A DNA stretch of 64,000 nucleotides from Auricularia sp. M13. Its lineage: Eukaryota; Basidiomycota; Agaricomycetes; Auriculariales; Auriculariaceae. The position numbers and the translations under genes are program-made. The stretch's first letter is position 1; every line of letters starts with the position of its first letter. The notes under the pieces are model-generated. The model was given only the letters and a program-made list of their open reading frames with translations. It was not told the DNA's origin and searched no databases. The stretch spans positions 7,192,001 to 7,256,000 of the forward strand of contig CM073193.1 of NCBI GenBank assembly GCA_037042915.1. Direction: 5' to 3'. This document shows positions 10,951 to 21,957 of the stretch, one piece after another.

Positions 10951-13514
10951 TATGGGCGCCTCTGCTGCAAACGGGGGTCAGACAGCGTGCTCGAGGCCGG
11001 TGCCGGTTCGTGCTCACCAAAAGCGCCATGAGCTGCTGGACCTGGCTCGCGGAATCAGCGGGGGCGGCGGCTGCCGGTGCAGGCGGGGGTTGTTGAGCGT
11101 ATGCACCGTTCATTGCAGGCGGAGGAGCTCCGTTGTGACTGTACTGCGGCAACTGTGCAGGAGGTGGAGTAGGCGCCTGCTGTTGTGCCTGCAATAACGC
11201 CATGATATTGGGCGGCAGGCTCGGAGCGGGAGTCGAATGCGCAGGAGGTGCTGGAGCGGGAACAGATGCCGGCGCGGGCAGCGGAGGCGGAGGGTACCCT
11301 GGGAATGGGGGAGGCTGGCTGTATGATGGAGGGGGAGGGTAAGTCGACGGCTGGGGTGTTGGTTGCTGCAGCTGAGGCGGAGGGGGATAGTATGGGTTCA
11401 CTGGAGCCGGGGGCATATGTGAAGGCGGCGCAGCAGGTGCTGAAGCCTGAGCCGGTGTCGGCGGCGCCGGAGCACCTGCAGCAGGACCGGGAGTTTTCAG
11501 AGCCTGTAGAAGCTGATATAATTAGAGACTTGAATCAGAGGAAGGCCGCTATCGCTTACTTGCTGGACCTTTTTGGCCTGTTCTAGGCGGTCTTCCTGCG
11601 GCGGAGGTGGAGGCGGAGGCGGAGCTGAGCCATGATACATAGGGTAAGTCGGGGGCGGTATGGGCGGGGGCATGTTGTATCCGCCTTGGGATAATGGGTT
11701 AGGTCTGGAGAGTAGTTGGAGGGTGAAGTGCATACCATGATGCTGTCGTGGTGGAGGTTCGCGGTCCCGAGCGTACATGTCCATGTCTCGTCTTTCGCGA
11801 TCCCTTGGGTCCCAGTTATCTCGACTAGATCTGGCATCCATATCATCGCGATAGTCGCGATCGCCGCCAAAGCCACCGCGGCCACGAGCACGGCCTCTAC
11901 CGCGGCCGCCTCTGCCGCGGAAATCATCGCGCGGGGGTGACTCATGTCGCCTGCGGGAGATGAGCATCTATTCTAGCCTTGTCAGCATAGAACGCACCGA
12001 GGCACTGGACCGGGCGGAAGAGGCTGGTCAGGAATGTCCCAGGCAAATTCAACCTCAACGTCGCCGTCTTGGAGACCTTGCTTTGGTAACTCGTCATGAA
12101 CTGCTTCGCATGCCTAGCAATGGTCAGACATGAAAGAAATCAGTAAGGAAATATATCCTACCCTTGTATCGTACATTTCCACATAGCGTTCGCTGCAAAT
12201 GCATGTCAGCCTGGTATAGCACCAGTGGGCCAGTATCACACACTTTGGAGAACCAGCAGGCTTGATGCCCTTCACGTCTCCCCATTGTTGGCATTTGCGC
12301 CTCAACTCATTGTCGTCGATGGGCTGACCAGAAGCGGAGTTGCGAAGGGTAACCAATACCGTGCCCTTTGCGGACAGATCAAACACAAGACTATTTGCAC
12401 TTGGATGGTGCATACCTGATTTTTATCGCGGTCGCACCGACCGCTTTGCTCATCGGCCCTCGGAAGACTATAATGCACGTCGATCTGGCGTTCGAATCTC
12501 CGTTCATGTTGAGCCGGATGAACGTGGAAATGCTGGCTTACGGGTCTTCCGGCAAGTTCCGCGCCTTGCAGGCGTTCTCGCGTTCGTTCAGCTGCTCTCA
12601 AGTCGTACTGAAGAACTCATGTCATAAATCAAGTTCTCAGGCCAGAAGGCATAGTCTCGAGAAACTCACGTAAGTGACAAAAACCATGCCCCGGGACGAA
12701 ATGAGGTCGTAAAAGCTTTTGATTTCGCCAAATTCTTCAAAGCGGCCTCGCACATGGTTGCTATCTGTCTCGTACTGCAACAGCGCGCGGACGATGATTA
12801 GCTTATGAGTTGCGAGACTGCGATACCCTTGCTGGACACGGAGTTCACCAGAGGGGCAAGCAACTCGCCTTAATGTTCCGAATAAACAGAGTGCGACAAG
12901 GCCGCTCGCGTTGATTCTTTGCTCAATCAACGAATCGTGGACCTGATCCTCTCGTTCGCGGCGGCGTCGGGGCGGTGGGGGCCCTCTTCCCGGACCATCT
13001 GACGACGCACGAAGACACATGAGAACGAGGCCATACTTGCGAGCAGATAAAAAGCGAATGAGGCTCAAGGGCGCTTGTGCGTTTTGGCGAACGTAGAGGT
13101 GCGTGTGTGCGTTTCACGGGCTCATGACGCTGCGACGAAGGAACAACTCGCGTGCCGTTGCCGTTCGGACCCTCAAGTGATGGTTGACAGGACTCAAGTA
13201 AGCGCACCTTCATAGTTATCGTAGTGGTCTGGGGGAGGTCCATAGTCATTGTAGAACGGGTCTCCGCCACCACCTCCGCCGCCACCACCCCCCACGTAGG
13301 GAGGAGGGCTGTTGGGGTACTGATGGTCGTAGCCAGCGTTGTTGTGGGCGCCGAAATTGTTGTAGCCTCCCCTTGCTTGCGGACCACCACCGCGGCCGCG
13401 GCCACGAGCGCCGCCTCTCTCAAAGCGGAAGGTCCTCTCAGGGCCAGGCCCGTGTGTGGGGCCGCCTCTGCGCGGGGGGCCGTCGTAGCCGCCGTAGGGA
13501 TGGTGCCTGCTCAT
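10951..13514 (-). CDS. Multi-RRM RNA-binding protein (Mei2-like type) with Gly- and Pro-rich tails
   Basis: Spliced gene starting at the ATG at 13514 (MSRHHPYGGYDGPPRRGG). The N-terminus is Arg/Gly-rich with a run of nine glycines. A first RRM reads RTLFIRNIK, joined to YETDSNHVRGRFEEFGEI, FYDLISSRGMVFVTY and AGRPVSQHFHVHP-region sequence ending DVHYSLPRADEQ. A second RRM reads GTVLVTLRNSASGQPIDDNE, RRKCQQWGDVKGIKPAG, RYVEMYDTR and GDVEVEFAWDIP. This pairing is what I recall from fungal Mei2-like proteins. After that come RG-rich sequence (GRGGRGRGRARGRGG) and a Pro/Gln-rich tail. The last exon encodes QRRP and stops at 10951-10953. It uses one GC-AG intron, and the reading frame breaks by one base at about 12905-12915. 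Head to head with Rab5. Confidence 0.78.
12775..12868 (-). other. GC-AG intron in the RRM gene
   Basis: The conserved RNIK/YETDS junction of the first RRM requires the exon to end at AAG and resume at TAC. The donor is then gcgagt and the acceptor ttgcag (94 nt, phase 0). The nearest GT donors would put the downstream RRM out of frame. Confidence 0.6.
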
Positions 13515-13759
13515 TACGCTGGACGCGGACTTAGGAGGCAAAAAAAGTGCTGGTGGGAGCCGGAGGCGGTCGGAACAGGAGCAGGCTTTCGGGACGCTTG
13601 GGGGCGCAGAAACTCAGAGAGCTTAGCTGGCTGGCGGCGCACTCAGGCCCGTTCTGGGACGGCAGACGTGGAAGGTGAAAAAGCAGAGCGAAGAGCACTT
13701 CGGACTCAGCTCCGGCGCAGGCCTTGGCCCGCTCTTATCACCGTCCTGCTCCATATCCC
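13515..13759. promoter_or_regulatory. Divergent promoter region, RRM gene / RAB5
   Basis: 245 bases between the start codons of the RRM gene (minus) and RAB5 (plus). It must contain both core promoters. No specific element recognised. Confidence 0.4.
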
Positions 13760-14819
13760 ATGTCCCGCCAGTTCCAGTTCAAGCTCGTTCTCCTGGGTGC
13801 GCCCACGCATCCCACGCCCTGTCTGCGCGGCTGACGGTGTCTGCAGGCGAATCCGCCGTTGGGAAATCCAGGCACGTCGCCCGGCCGCCGTCGCTGACGC
13901 ACTCGGCTGAATGACCGCTCTGCAGTCTCGTTTTGAGATTCGTGAAGGACCAGTTTGACGATTACAGAGAGAGTACCATCGGAGGTGCGCCCTGGTCCCC
14001 CACCCACAACCTGGCCGCCGCCTGCTCACGCCGGGCCAGCCGCATTCTTGACGCAGACGGTGCAGCTCGAGGACCAGACAACAGTCAAGTTCGAGATATG
14101 GCACGTGCCTTCCTCTCGGCCCCGCGCGCACAGCTGACGCGGGCACATCGCACAGGGACACGGCAGGCCAGGAGCGGTACAAGGTGCGTCTGGCATCACA
14201 GTGGTCCGATCTTGCCCAGCTCACCCGGCGTGCTGCAGTCTTTGGTCCGTCGAGCTAGCGGCCCCGTCCCAGCTCGCCGCCCCTAGCTTACGCACTCACT
14301 CCGGCAGGCCCCCATGTACTATCGCAATGCCAACTGTGCCGTCGTGGTCTATGACATTACGCAGTCGGTGCGCGCCCGTGCGTTCCTATCCCACCGCCCA
14401 GCTCCCCTGACGCACCGCAGTCGTCGCTCGAGAAGGCTCGCACATGGATTCGCGAGCTGCAACGGCAGGCGGACCCGTCCATCGTCATCGCTCTTTGCGG
14501 CAACAAAGCCGACCTCGCCGCCCGACGTCAAGTCACACAGGAGGAGGCTCAGAAGTACGCAGAAGAGGAGGGCCTCATGTGGGGCGAGACGAGCGCGAAG
14601 ACCGGCGAGGGCGTCGCTGATATCTTCACAGCCATTGGTGCGCGGCTCCTTTCCCCCCTTGCCGCCCACTCAGGCGATGCAGCGAAGAAGCTGCCGCTGA
14701 CCGCCCCGCCGTCCGCTTCTCGCGGCGGCCAGACTCGTCCGGCGGGCGGTGCAGCGCCGAAAAGCGTCGACCTGAACAAGCAGGCGTCGGCGCTGCCTAC
14801 GGACAACTGCAACTGCTGA
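13760..14819 (+). CDS. RAB5: Rab5-family small GTPase (Vps21/Ypt5 type)
   Basis: Nine-exon gene for an early-endosome Rab GTPase. Exons: 13760-13796, 13847-13871, 13926-13984, 14040-14100, 14156-14183, 14239-14244, 14309-14367, 14421-14637 and 14674-14819. The joined product starts MSRQFQFKLVLLGESAVGKS (P-loop), then DDYRESTIGAAF (switch I), WDTAGQERYKSLAPMYYR (switch II), GNKADL (guanine specificity), TSAKTG, and ends NCNC for double geranylgeranylation. All GTPase motifs are intact. Two introns use GC donors (13872, 14101) and exon 6 is only 6 nt, encoding the invariant Ser-Leu. Identity as Rab5 rests on the QFKLVLLGESAVGKS start, the A-A-F switch I and the Cys-x-Cys end. Confidence 0.94.
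13872..13925 (+). other. GC-AG intron in RAB5 (intron 2)
   Basis: 54-nt intron with donor gcacgt and acceptor ctgcag, phase 2. The join is forced by the P-loop helix GKSSLVLRFV; the next GT downstream gives the wrong frame. Confidence 0.8.
14101..14155 (+). other. GC-AG intron in RAB5 (intron 4)
   Basis: 55-nt intron, donor gcacgt, acceptor cacag, phase 2. It splits the Trp codon of FEIW-DTAGQERYK. No GT donor fits that invariant sequence. Confidence 0.8.
14239..14244 (+). other. 6-nt microexon in RAB5
   Basis: Bases TCTTTG between tgctgcag and gtccgt encode Ser-Leu. Rab5 proteins read YKSLAPMYYR here; the flanking exons supply YK and APMYYR in phase 0, with introns of 55 and 64 nt on either side. 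Confidence 0.82.
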
Positions 14820-15504
14820 ACGGGAGTGAAGGTTCACGTCGATACCTCGATTACGCATGCTCTTCATCATCATCGTCTTGGCCGTTCGTTATGGCTCGCT
14901 TCCGTCCGCCCCACCCCAGAACATTAGTCCTCCCTTCACGTACGTAGTTTCATGTCAATCTTCACTTCATGCAGCATCACACACGACAAACGCTTGAACA
15001 CGCTCTACTCGTGTGAATGTTTCTACCATTTTCGGCGTGCTGACTGGCTGCATGCTCCGCAAATGAACGCGCAAGAATAGAGCTGCTACGACCGGGCTCG
15101 AGACGGCGAGCGTCGTCATCTTTTCCGCGGTCTTGTTTTTGCGGGGCTTTGCCACCGGTTGCGCTGTATGGCCGTGAGTTACTTTCTGGCAACCAGCAAG
15201 TCGCGCGTGGGCCGGCCCTCATGTACTTGCTCGATGGCAATCAAGTCGCGAGCACTGCCCGGTACGGGGTACAACCCAGCCAGGGTGGCGAAGCTTTGGC
15301 AGTTGACAGTGCAGATACTACTTCCCGTCAGGACACAAGCGACACTAGCGGAACATTTCATCTCAATTTACAGGGCAGACGAAAAGTGTCATATCATGTA
15401 TATCAATGAATTGAACAGCTTAAGATGGTAGGCAGGCTGCAGAGACTTGAGAGGAAAGAAATTGTCCATAATCGTAAGTATCGTTACAGTACATGAGATG
15501 TGGT
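14820..15504. other. Convergent 3' intergenic region
   Basis: 685 bases between the RAB5 stop codon and the stop of the DUF6533 gene on the other strand. 3' UTRs expected; ORFs of about 60-90 codons on both strands show no family resemblance. Confidence 0.4.
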
Positions 15505-17606
15505 CTAATATATTTCGTGACTGAGGGAGGAAGATAAACATCCACGTTCAGGCGGAAGAGGAGAGTAACGGGGTATCGCTCTGGCCTGTCCTGGGCGCGA
15601 TGTGGAGCCTGCGCTGCCAAAAGCTCGCGGTTGCACCGTGCTGCCCATGTTGCCAAATGCTCGAGGCTGCACCGCGTTACCCATGCTGCCAAATGCTCGA
15701 GGCGGGACTGCGCTGCCCGCGCTCCCGAACATGCGCGGCGGAACAGCGCTCGCAACACTCCCAAACGCACGTGGTTCGTACGTCGTGCTGGTACCCGCAC
15801 TGCCAAATGCCCGCGGCGGCACAGCGGGGTCGATACTGCCGCGCGGGCTGTCGAACGTCTTCCACGTCGAGCCGAAGAGCGAGCGGTGGTCGTAGCTGGC
15901 GCGGACCGTCTGGGTCGGGATGACGTGCACCTTATCTTCCTGGGTGGTGCCCAGTGATCGTAGTCCCAAAACAAGGCGCGACGACTATTGCCACAACATG
16001 TGAGCAACTGTTTAGTGTCCCGGGTAAGACGTACAGTGACCCAATGTTGCTGCGAGCCATCTGGAAGAAGTTTAGCTACTCAAAATCCCTGCAAGGCGGA
16101 ATACACATACGGTAGAGCGAGTGCCTGGAGCATACCGCGAGATACACGCGCCCACACGTACGAGAATAGAGCAATGCCTGGGCTAGTTGAGTCGCTGACT
16201 TGAAAAAAATTGGCGATTACATACACAAAACGCTGGAAATTTTCATGAACCATTAAAGTCAGGATATGGCATAAGAAAGAACACATACACTGCAAAGGCC
16301 ACGATACCATGGCGCGATAGAGTCGATATAGTTTGTCCCACCGAACCTGCTCGTCTGACGGATGTTATCACCACATATATCGTCACCAATAAGTAGATGG
16401 CTTGAGAAACAATTCAGAGCAAATCTCGGCGAGGGTGGGACAGGGACGGACCAGATGCCGCGACATTGACGACCCTGCGAGAATATAAGCTTGTGCGTTC
16501 TGCGCACGCGATACCACGCACCAGGCCCCAATCAAGAGGTCTGGCACGCCCGTGACTTGGCAGCCGGGAAGGGGCAACGAAGGTGGCAGGATGAGCGTTT
16601 GCTCGCGGCTGACGGTAATTGCTAAGATGACAAGAACGCACTGCAGAACTTTAAGTCAGGGAGCGGTCTGGAGAGAGCCAGTCAACTGCGTACGACGCAT
16701 TCCGCTGTAGGGATCGAGTCGCATGAGAACCTGTTGGCGTCGATAGTAATCTTTACTCACCAAATGCAACGCCTGTGACTGCCCACATCACTGATATGAA
16801 ATGTCAGGACAAGCTGCGACCATGCTTGTAGGTTAGAAGCGTACAGATGCGCTGTGTTCGCAAAGCCGCTCGTAGGCGAAGCACGAGCAGCACGCTGGTG
16901 GCGCACACAAGATATGCGATGCCACTATCGTGCAGAGGTCAGCGTGTGCGATACCCGTTCATGTGCACTACATACAAGGCGCTGTACCACTTGAAAAAGT
17001 GATGGCAACTGCAGCATATAAGCTTTAAACCTGCGACATGCTATCGAGACCTACAACTGGGCAGACAGTCAACTTAACATCGATTAGTACAAATATAACG
17101 CACGCCATAAGAGAGATTGTGTGTTGTGCCCACTGACACCGTGGTTTCTGTAAGTCCTTATCTCGAACGCGGAAGAACGTTCGTACCTGCGAATATGATA
17201 CTTTGGATAGAGTAAGTGGCGTGCAGGCATTTGACAGACGACGACGTACACGAGATAGGCCAGGCTGAAATAGCGCGTCAAGACATATATTGCGCTGATG
17301 AACGCGGCGTGTAGCGAGGCCGGTTTTCTAAGTGGTGTAAACAAGGCCTCGAGAGCGCGAAGAAGAGTAAGCGCTCACTTCCAGATGAGCTCTATCTGCG
17401 CTGCAATTCAGCGGCAAAATCTTATACGAGACCACGCCGCGTACCTCCTTCCCAAACGTGAGCACGATATCATATGACAGCCATGTAAGCGCTGCAGCTT
17501 GTACGACTCAGACAAGTCATTTCGAAAACGACTGTGCAGGCTCACAAGTGGTCCAGGCGACCGTCTGCCCGTCGGCAAAAGCAGTGTGAAGATCCCAGGC
17601 GGACAT
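15505..17606 (-). CDS. DUF6533-type multi-spanning membrane protein with a C-terminal AFGS repeat tail
   Basis: Spliced gene starting at the ATG at 17606 (MSAWDLHTAFADGQTVAWTT). The next exons read SLTWLSYDIVLTFGKE, then IELIWKK, PASLHAAFISAIYVLTRYFS and LAYLV. This is the DUF6533 pattern (a YD-x3-TF-x-x-E-x-x-x-IW box followed by a transmembrane helix with LTRY). Later exons give more hydrophobic segments, such as GIAYLVCATSVLLVLRLRA, so it is a polytopic membrane protein of unknown function, common in mushroom-forming fungi. The last exon (about 15975-15505) is a hydrophilic tail with six degenerate 12-residue repeats around PRAFGSAG and ends SLSHEIY. The middle exons are only partly resolved. 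Confidence 0.68.
15598..15825 (-). repeat. Coding minisatellite, about 36-nt unit, in the DUF6533 gene tail
   Basis: Six degenerate copies of a 12-residue unit: PRAFGSAG, PRAFGSVA, PRMFGSAG, PRAFGSMG, PRAFGNMG and PRAFGSAG, spaced by AVP or TVQ-like linkers. Five are evenly spaced; the first spacer is two residues longer. The repeat stays in frame. Confidence 0.8.
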
Positions 17607-18281
17607 TGCGGGCGGGGAGAAAGGACTTTCAGGGCGAGGTCAAGACGAGGGGTTATAGCCTCAATGGGCCTTGGATTCATGACGACAGGCATACGATACT
17701 CAGTGCAAAAAGACTGCGGGAGAGGACGATCGCGCGTCGGCAAGTTCGATCCGCTCCGAACAGCGCAGAGACTGGATTCGCAGAAGGCAAGGAAAGCATG
17801 CCGAAAACGGCTCCAGTGACTGCATCGCAGTAGAGACGCGTTACGGATGAAGTGCTCCAAGGTAAGGTGCGAAAGATTTGTCTCTGAAAGCCGTCGATGA
17901 AAGAACAGAAACCGCAATAGCCAAGCACATGTCTCAATCATTTCCAGAGGTGAAACGCAGTTCAAACAGCAGACCAGAGGGCTCAGAGAGCTGACATTGG
18001 CAGGGGGTCTGGGACAGCAGCGCCCTATGATTGGATCAGTTGTGACTATGATCGGCAATGACGGCTGGGCAGTGGAGGCCAAACTGAGCCAAGTTCTGTA
18101 CTGCAGCTTGACGCTACATTCGTTCTTAGGTTGCGCGAGGCAACCATTGTCAGGACCGTTCGGTTGTGGACGGTCCAAGTGTGCAGCGCGCATTCCATCT
18201 CCGCCACCGCAGTTTCCGACCGCTAGCTGCGACTAGCACACCCACCATCGCCAGGAGCGCCGGCCGACACCTGCAGTGGCC
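17607..18281. promoter_or_regulatory. Divergent promoter region, DUF6533 gene / RasGEF-A
   Basis: 675 bases between divergent start codons. No coding potential I can support on either strand; long-looking ORFs lack family motifs. Both promoters should lie here. Confidence 0.4.
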
Positions 18282-21200
18282 ATGCACCCCGCCGCGCCGC
18301 CATACGACCGGGGAGAGCCCGAGCCGCAGGCCGACAGCGGCGACGACGAGCAGGAGGGCTTTCTGGTACTCTGTCTCTACGACTTCGACTCGGACGATGC
18401 GGACCAGCTCTCGTTTCGGCAGGGTGAGATTCTGCGCGTCGTCCAGACCCAGGACACGGGCTGGTGGGCGGCGCTGGACCCGACGGAGAGCTCGATAGGC
18501 TGGGTGCCGCAGGAGTTCGTTCAGCGAATCTCGGACGAGATGCTTTACACATACACCCAGGTCACCAACGAGATCGAGACCGCCCGGGCGTCGCAGTCCG
18601 AGTTTGAGACCGACTACGACACCGGGGACTCGGTCAGTGCTGAGACTTGTCCGCCAGCCAGCAGCTAACATCTGTGCAGTACGACAGCAGTCTGCTTTCG
18701 CCCGGCGACTACACCAACAACCAGACCTCGGCGCCCGTCTCGCCCGCGGGTCGTCAGCATCCATTTACGATCGAACGCATACCGGGAACAACGCGAGCCA
18801 GCGTCCGGATGACAATGCTCAGCGACATCAACGCGACGGTGCCGCCATCCCCGCGCATACCCGTGCCGCAACCGGCAGCCAGTCCGCAGACTGCGCCGCT
18901 CTACCCAGCATTTCAGAACCTGCCCCCGGCAAACGGCACGCTCAATCTCGAGTCTCCCGAGCAGCCACCCGTCGCACGTCCGCCACCACGCGCGCAGACT
19001 GCTCCCCAAGTCCCACTCATGATTAACAAACCTGTGCCGCCGACACCAGAGTCGTCGATGGATGCCCCTGGCCTGTCACGTTCCGTGTCTGAACAAGCGT
19101 CGACCTCGTCCACCATGACAGGTCGTGGGGCGCGATCCCGGCCACCGCCTTTTCTCACCAACGAACAAACTACTCTCAATCGCACATCCGTTGCGGATGT
19201 TCAGCGCTCAGACTCCCCTTTTACTCAGGCGTCGTTCCGCTCTTTCGACGACCTGTCGGTCGACACGAGCGCAGGGTCCATGTCCGACTCGCCGTCGACA
19301 TCGTCTCTTCGCCGACGACCGACTGCTGACGGGGATGCGACAGCAAGGCTCAACATCCTCCAGGCTCAGGCGCGTCTACCGTGGTATTTACGACCATCGT
19401 ACGTGGAAGGCGAGGACATCCTTATCGACAATGATGGAAGTGTTCGGGGAGGCAACATTGTCGCCCTTGTCGAGAGACTTGCGGTTGACGCTGGAAGTGA
19501 GTCTAAAATGCACAGCGCGCCAATCTGACTCTGATATGGTTGTATGACAGACTTCAACGAGACCAAAGCATATAGACACGCCTTCCTCCTCACCTTCAAA
19601 TCGTTTACGACCGCCGATATACTTTATGAGCTATTAGAGGAACGGTATCGCATGGATCACCCGCCGGAACTCAACGACGACCAGTTCCAGGAATGGCGGC
19701 AGAAGAAGCAGAAGCCTGCACAGACTAGGTATTCCCTTCCCGGTCCCGTGCGGCAGCAATACTGATCAAGGGCATTCCTCGTACAATTAGAGTGCTCGTC
19801 GTCCTTCGCGAATGGCTGGAGGAGCATAATATGCTGCAGGAGGACCCGGCTATTGGGCCGAAGCTTCGGGACTTCCTCACGCTCGTCAAGTCTCCACCTG
19901 CGCAGGCGCTCACCGCAAAGCAGACCTTGCAGTCGCTCGATCGCCTTGTTCGTCAAGTTCGCTTCCGCAATGCAGTTGTCTAATCTATTCATAGCAATCG
20001 ACGCCACCAAAGGATCCGTATGAAGCTACAACACGACCGGGGACCATCCAGCAGAGATTGGGCCGACGAGCGAACAAGTCACTGGGGACGGATATCCTCA
20101 AAATCGACTCCACTCTCTTGGCCCAGCAGTTAACGTTGTACGAAGCTCGGTTGTATAGTCGAGTGCGGCCTTCGGAATGCCTGGCGTACAGCCGTGCTGG
20201 TGGCATCAACAACGGCCTTATAACGCTCAAGGGTGATAAGGGAGGCGGCGCTCCCATCGGCTCGATGCAAAATCTCATTGCATTCTGTGCAACCAAGTAT
20301 GCTCTTTGCAGCTGTCAGCGGCACGATGCTAATCCTACTATCGTAGTGACAAACTTGCCAACTGGGTCAAAATGTCTGTTCTGGAACGTGACGGCCTGGG
20401 AAAACGGGCGGACACCATCGACCATTGGATACGTGTCGCGGAGGTGGGCTTTACTTATTCCCGGTCAGCGCTGGTGTCTAACCAGACTGCAGAAATGCCG
20501 TTCTTTACAGAATATATCGTCGACAAGTGCCATTATTGCTGCGCTATCCAGTGTTGACATCCGACAATTGAACCTTACATGGGCTCATGTCAGCCGCACG
20601 ACGCAATACCAGCACCTCGTGCGGCTTACCGACCCCGCTGGCAACTTCAGCTCATGTAGAGCAGCTCTCGACAAGATAGAAGGCCCTTGTGTGCCATTCA
20701 TCGGTGAGTGAAGAAGACAGTCTGTTTTGCGTCGTTGCTGAACGCCATGCAAGGCATGTATTTATCAGACCTTGTCCACTACAACGATCGTTTCGAAGAC
20801 TATCTCACCGGTCCTTTGTCTCCCAACAACCCAGTCACGTCGCCACCTGGCGCACTCTCGCCCGATAACCCGCAACTTACCCAATCCCCCGCCCCCATGT
20901 CTTCGCTTGGGTCCGCGTTCTCCCCGATGCAGCAGCAGATCGCTGGCGGCTCGCGTGTCATCGGGGGTCCGATGGCCTTTGCGAAGTTCCCTATTTCGTC
21001 GCCGCTCTCCGGAAAGAACGGCGCGGCCGTGGATGCGTCGCAGCCGCTGCCGCTCATCAACTTCGTCAAGCGTCAATACATCGCCAAAGTTATCGACAAC
21101 ATTATTCGTCACCTGGCTCGTACATACGACATCCCCGAGGATCAGCATCTCTATGCCTACACGGAATCACGGCTACAGGTCGCCGCCGGGAAAGACCAGG

Positions 21201-21289
21201 GCAGTTTCTGGCTGCGCTCCCAGGAGGTGCAGCAAGCCGAAATTGCCCACGCCGACATCCGACGTGGCCTCGAGCAAGCCGGATTCTAG
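18282..21289 (+). CDS. SH3-containing Ras guanine nucleotide exchange factor A (Cdc25 type)
   Basis: Start at the ATG at 18282 (MHPAAPPYDRGEPEPQ); the in-frame GTG six bases earlier is not needed. Domains in order: an SH3 (LVLCLYDFDSDDADQLSFRQ, TGWWAALDP, GWVPQEFVQRI); a long Ser/Pro-rich linker; LPWYLRPSYVEGEDI; a RasGEF N-terminal REM domain (FLLTFKSFTTADILYELL); LREWLEEHNMLQEDP; then the catalytic CDC25 domain (KIDSTLLAQQLTLYEARL, IIAALSS); ending INFVKRQYIAKVIDN and LEQAGF at TAG 21287-21289. Such proteins load GTP onto Ras at the membrane. About eight introns. Introns after the VDAG segment (phase 1) and inside the TR codon before VLVVLREW (phase 2) sit where RasGEF-B has introns of the same phase. 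Confidence 0.9.
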
Positions 21290-21957
21290 TTATTGCTCTC
21301 CATCCGCCATCTTTCACTCTGCTTTGCATACGCATATCTACGGCAGCTCATCCATTTCTTGGACTCCCTGGTGAACTTCGACTGGGCGGTGCGCCTGGTC
21401 TCTCATTGTGTTGTATTCTGCTGCAATCTGCGATCTCCTTGTACTTTATCACGTCTGCGCATCTACCTGGAATCTCTATTTAACCTGTTGTCTCCATCTG
21501 TGCTGAACTCGCGATCACTTCGTCAGTTCGGCCGATTGTCCTGGTATGTGTGACTTCTTTCAAGAATTTTGTCACTTGTTTATCTGTTCGCAGAATGCAA
21601 CGGAGCAAATCCAAATGCTGGCTGACTGCATCGCGCTCCCTTTGCCACTGGCCTTGCAAGTTTTGGGTTGGTGGATAATCGACCCTACCTTTGGCGCCTG
21701 TATGAAATCAAGATGCATCGCATTGTCGCAGTTACGCCACGCCCGGGAGGTATTCTTGAACCCCGAGCATCCAAGAGCATGCGCGGAGGCGCTTCGTTTT
21801 CTCGGCTCCGCGAAACAAGGAACTTCGGTACGTTGGATTTCCTATCCGCGCGTCTTCGTGAAGTCTAAGTCGCAGTATCAACGACCGGTCTACGATGTCC
21901 AAACCGCCCATATAAGTAGCTGTCCAGGTGCCGGCTTTGCAACCTATCACGCCAAAC
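21290..21957. other. Intergenic region between RasGEF-A and the ABCG gene
   Basis: 668 bases holding the RasGEF-A 3' UTR and the ABCG promoter (both plus strand). A possible TATA-like tataagta lies at 21910-21918, about 40 bases upstream of the predicted ABCG start codon. No gene seen. Confidence 0.4.

Noticed and set aside
12485-12505. tRNA-like gttcgaatc motif
   Set aside because: It lies in the RRM gene coding region and has no A-box at the right distance.
15598-15825. CRISPR-like array
   Set aside because: The repeats are degenerate, in frame, and encode PRAFGSAG units in a eukaryotic gene. They are a coding minisatellite.
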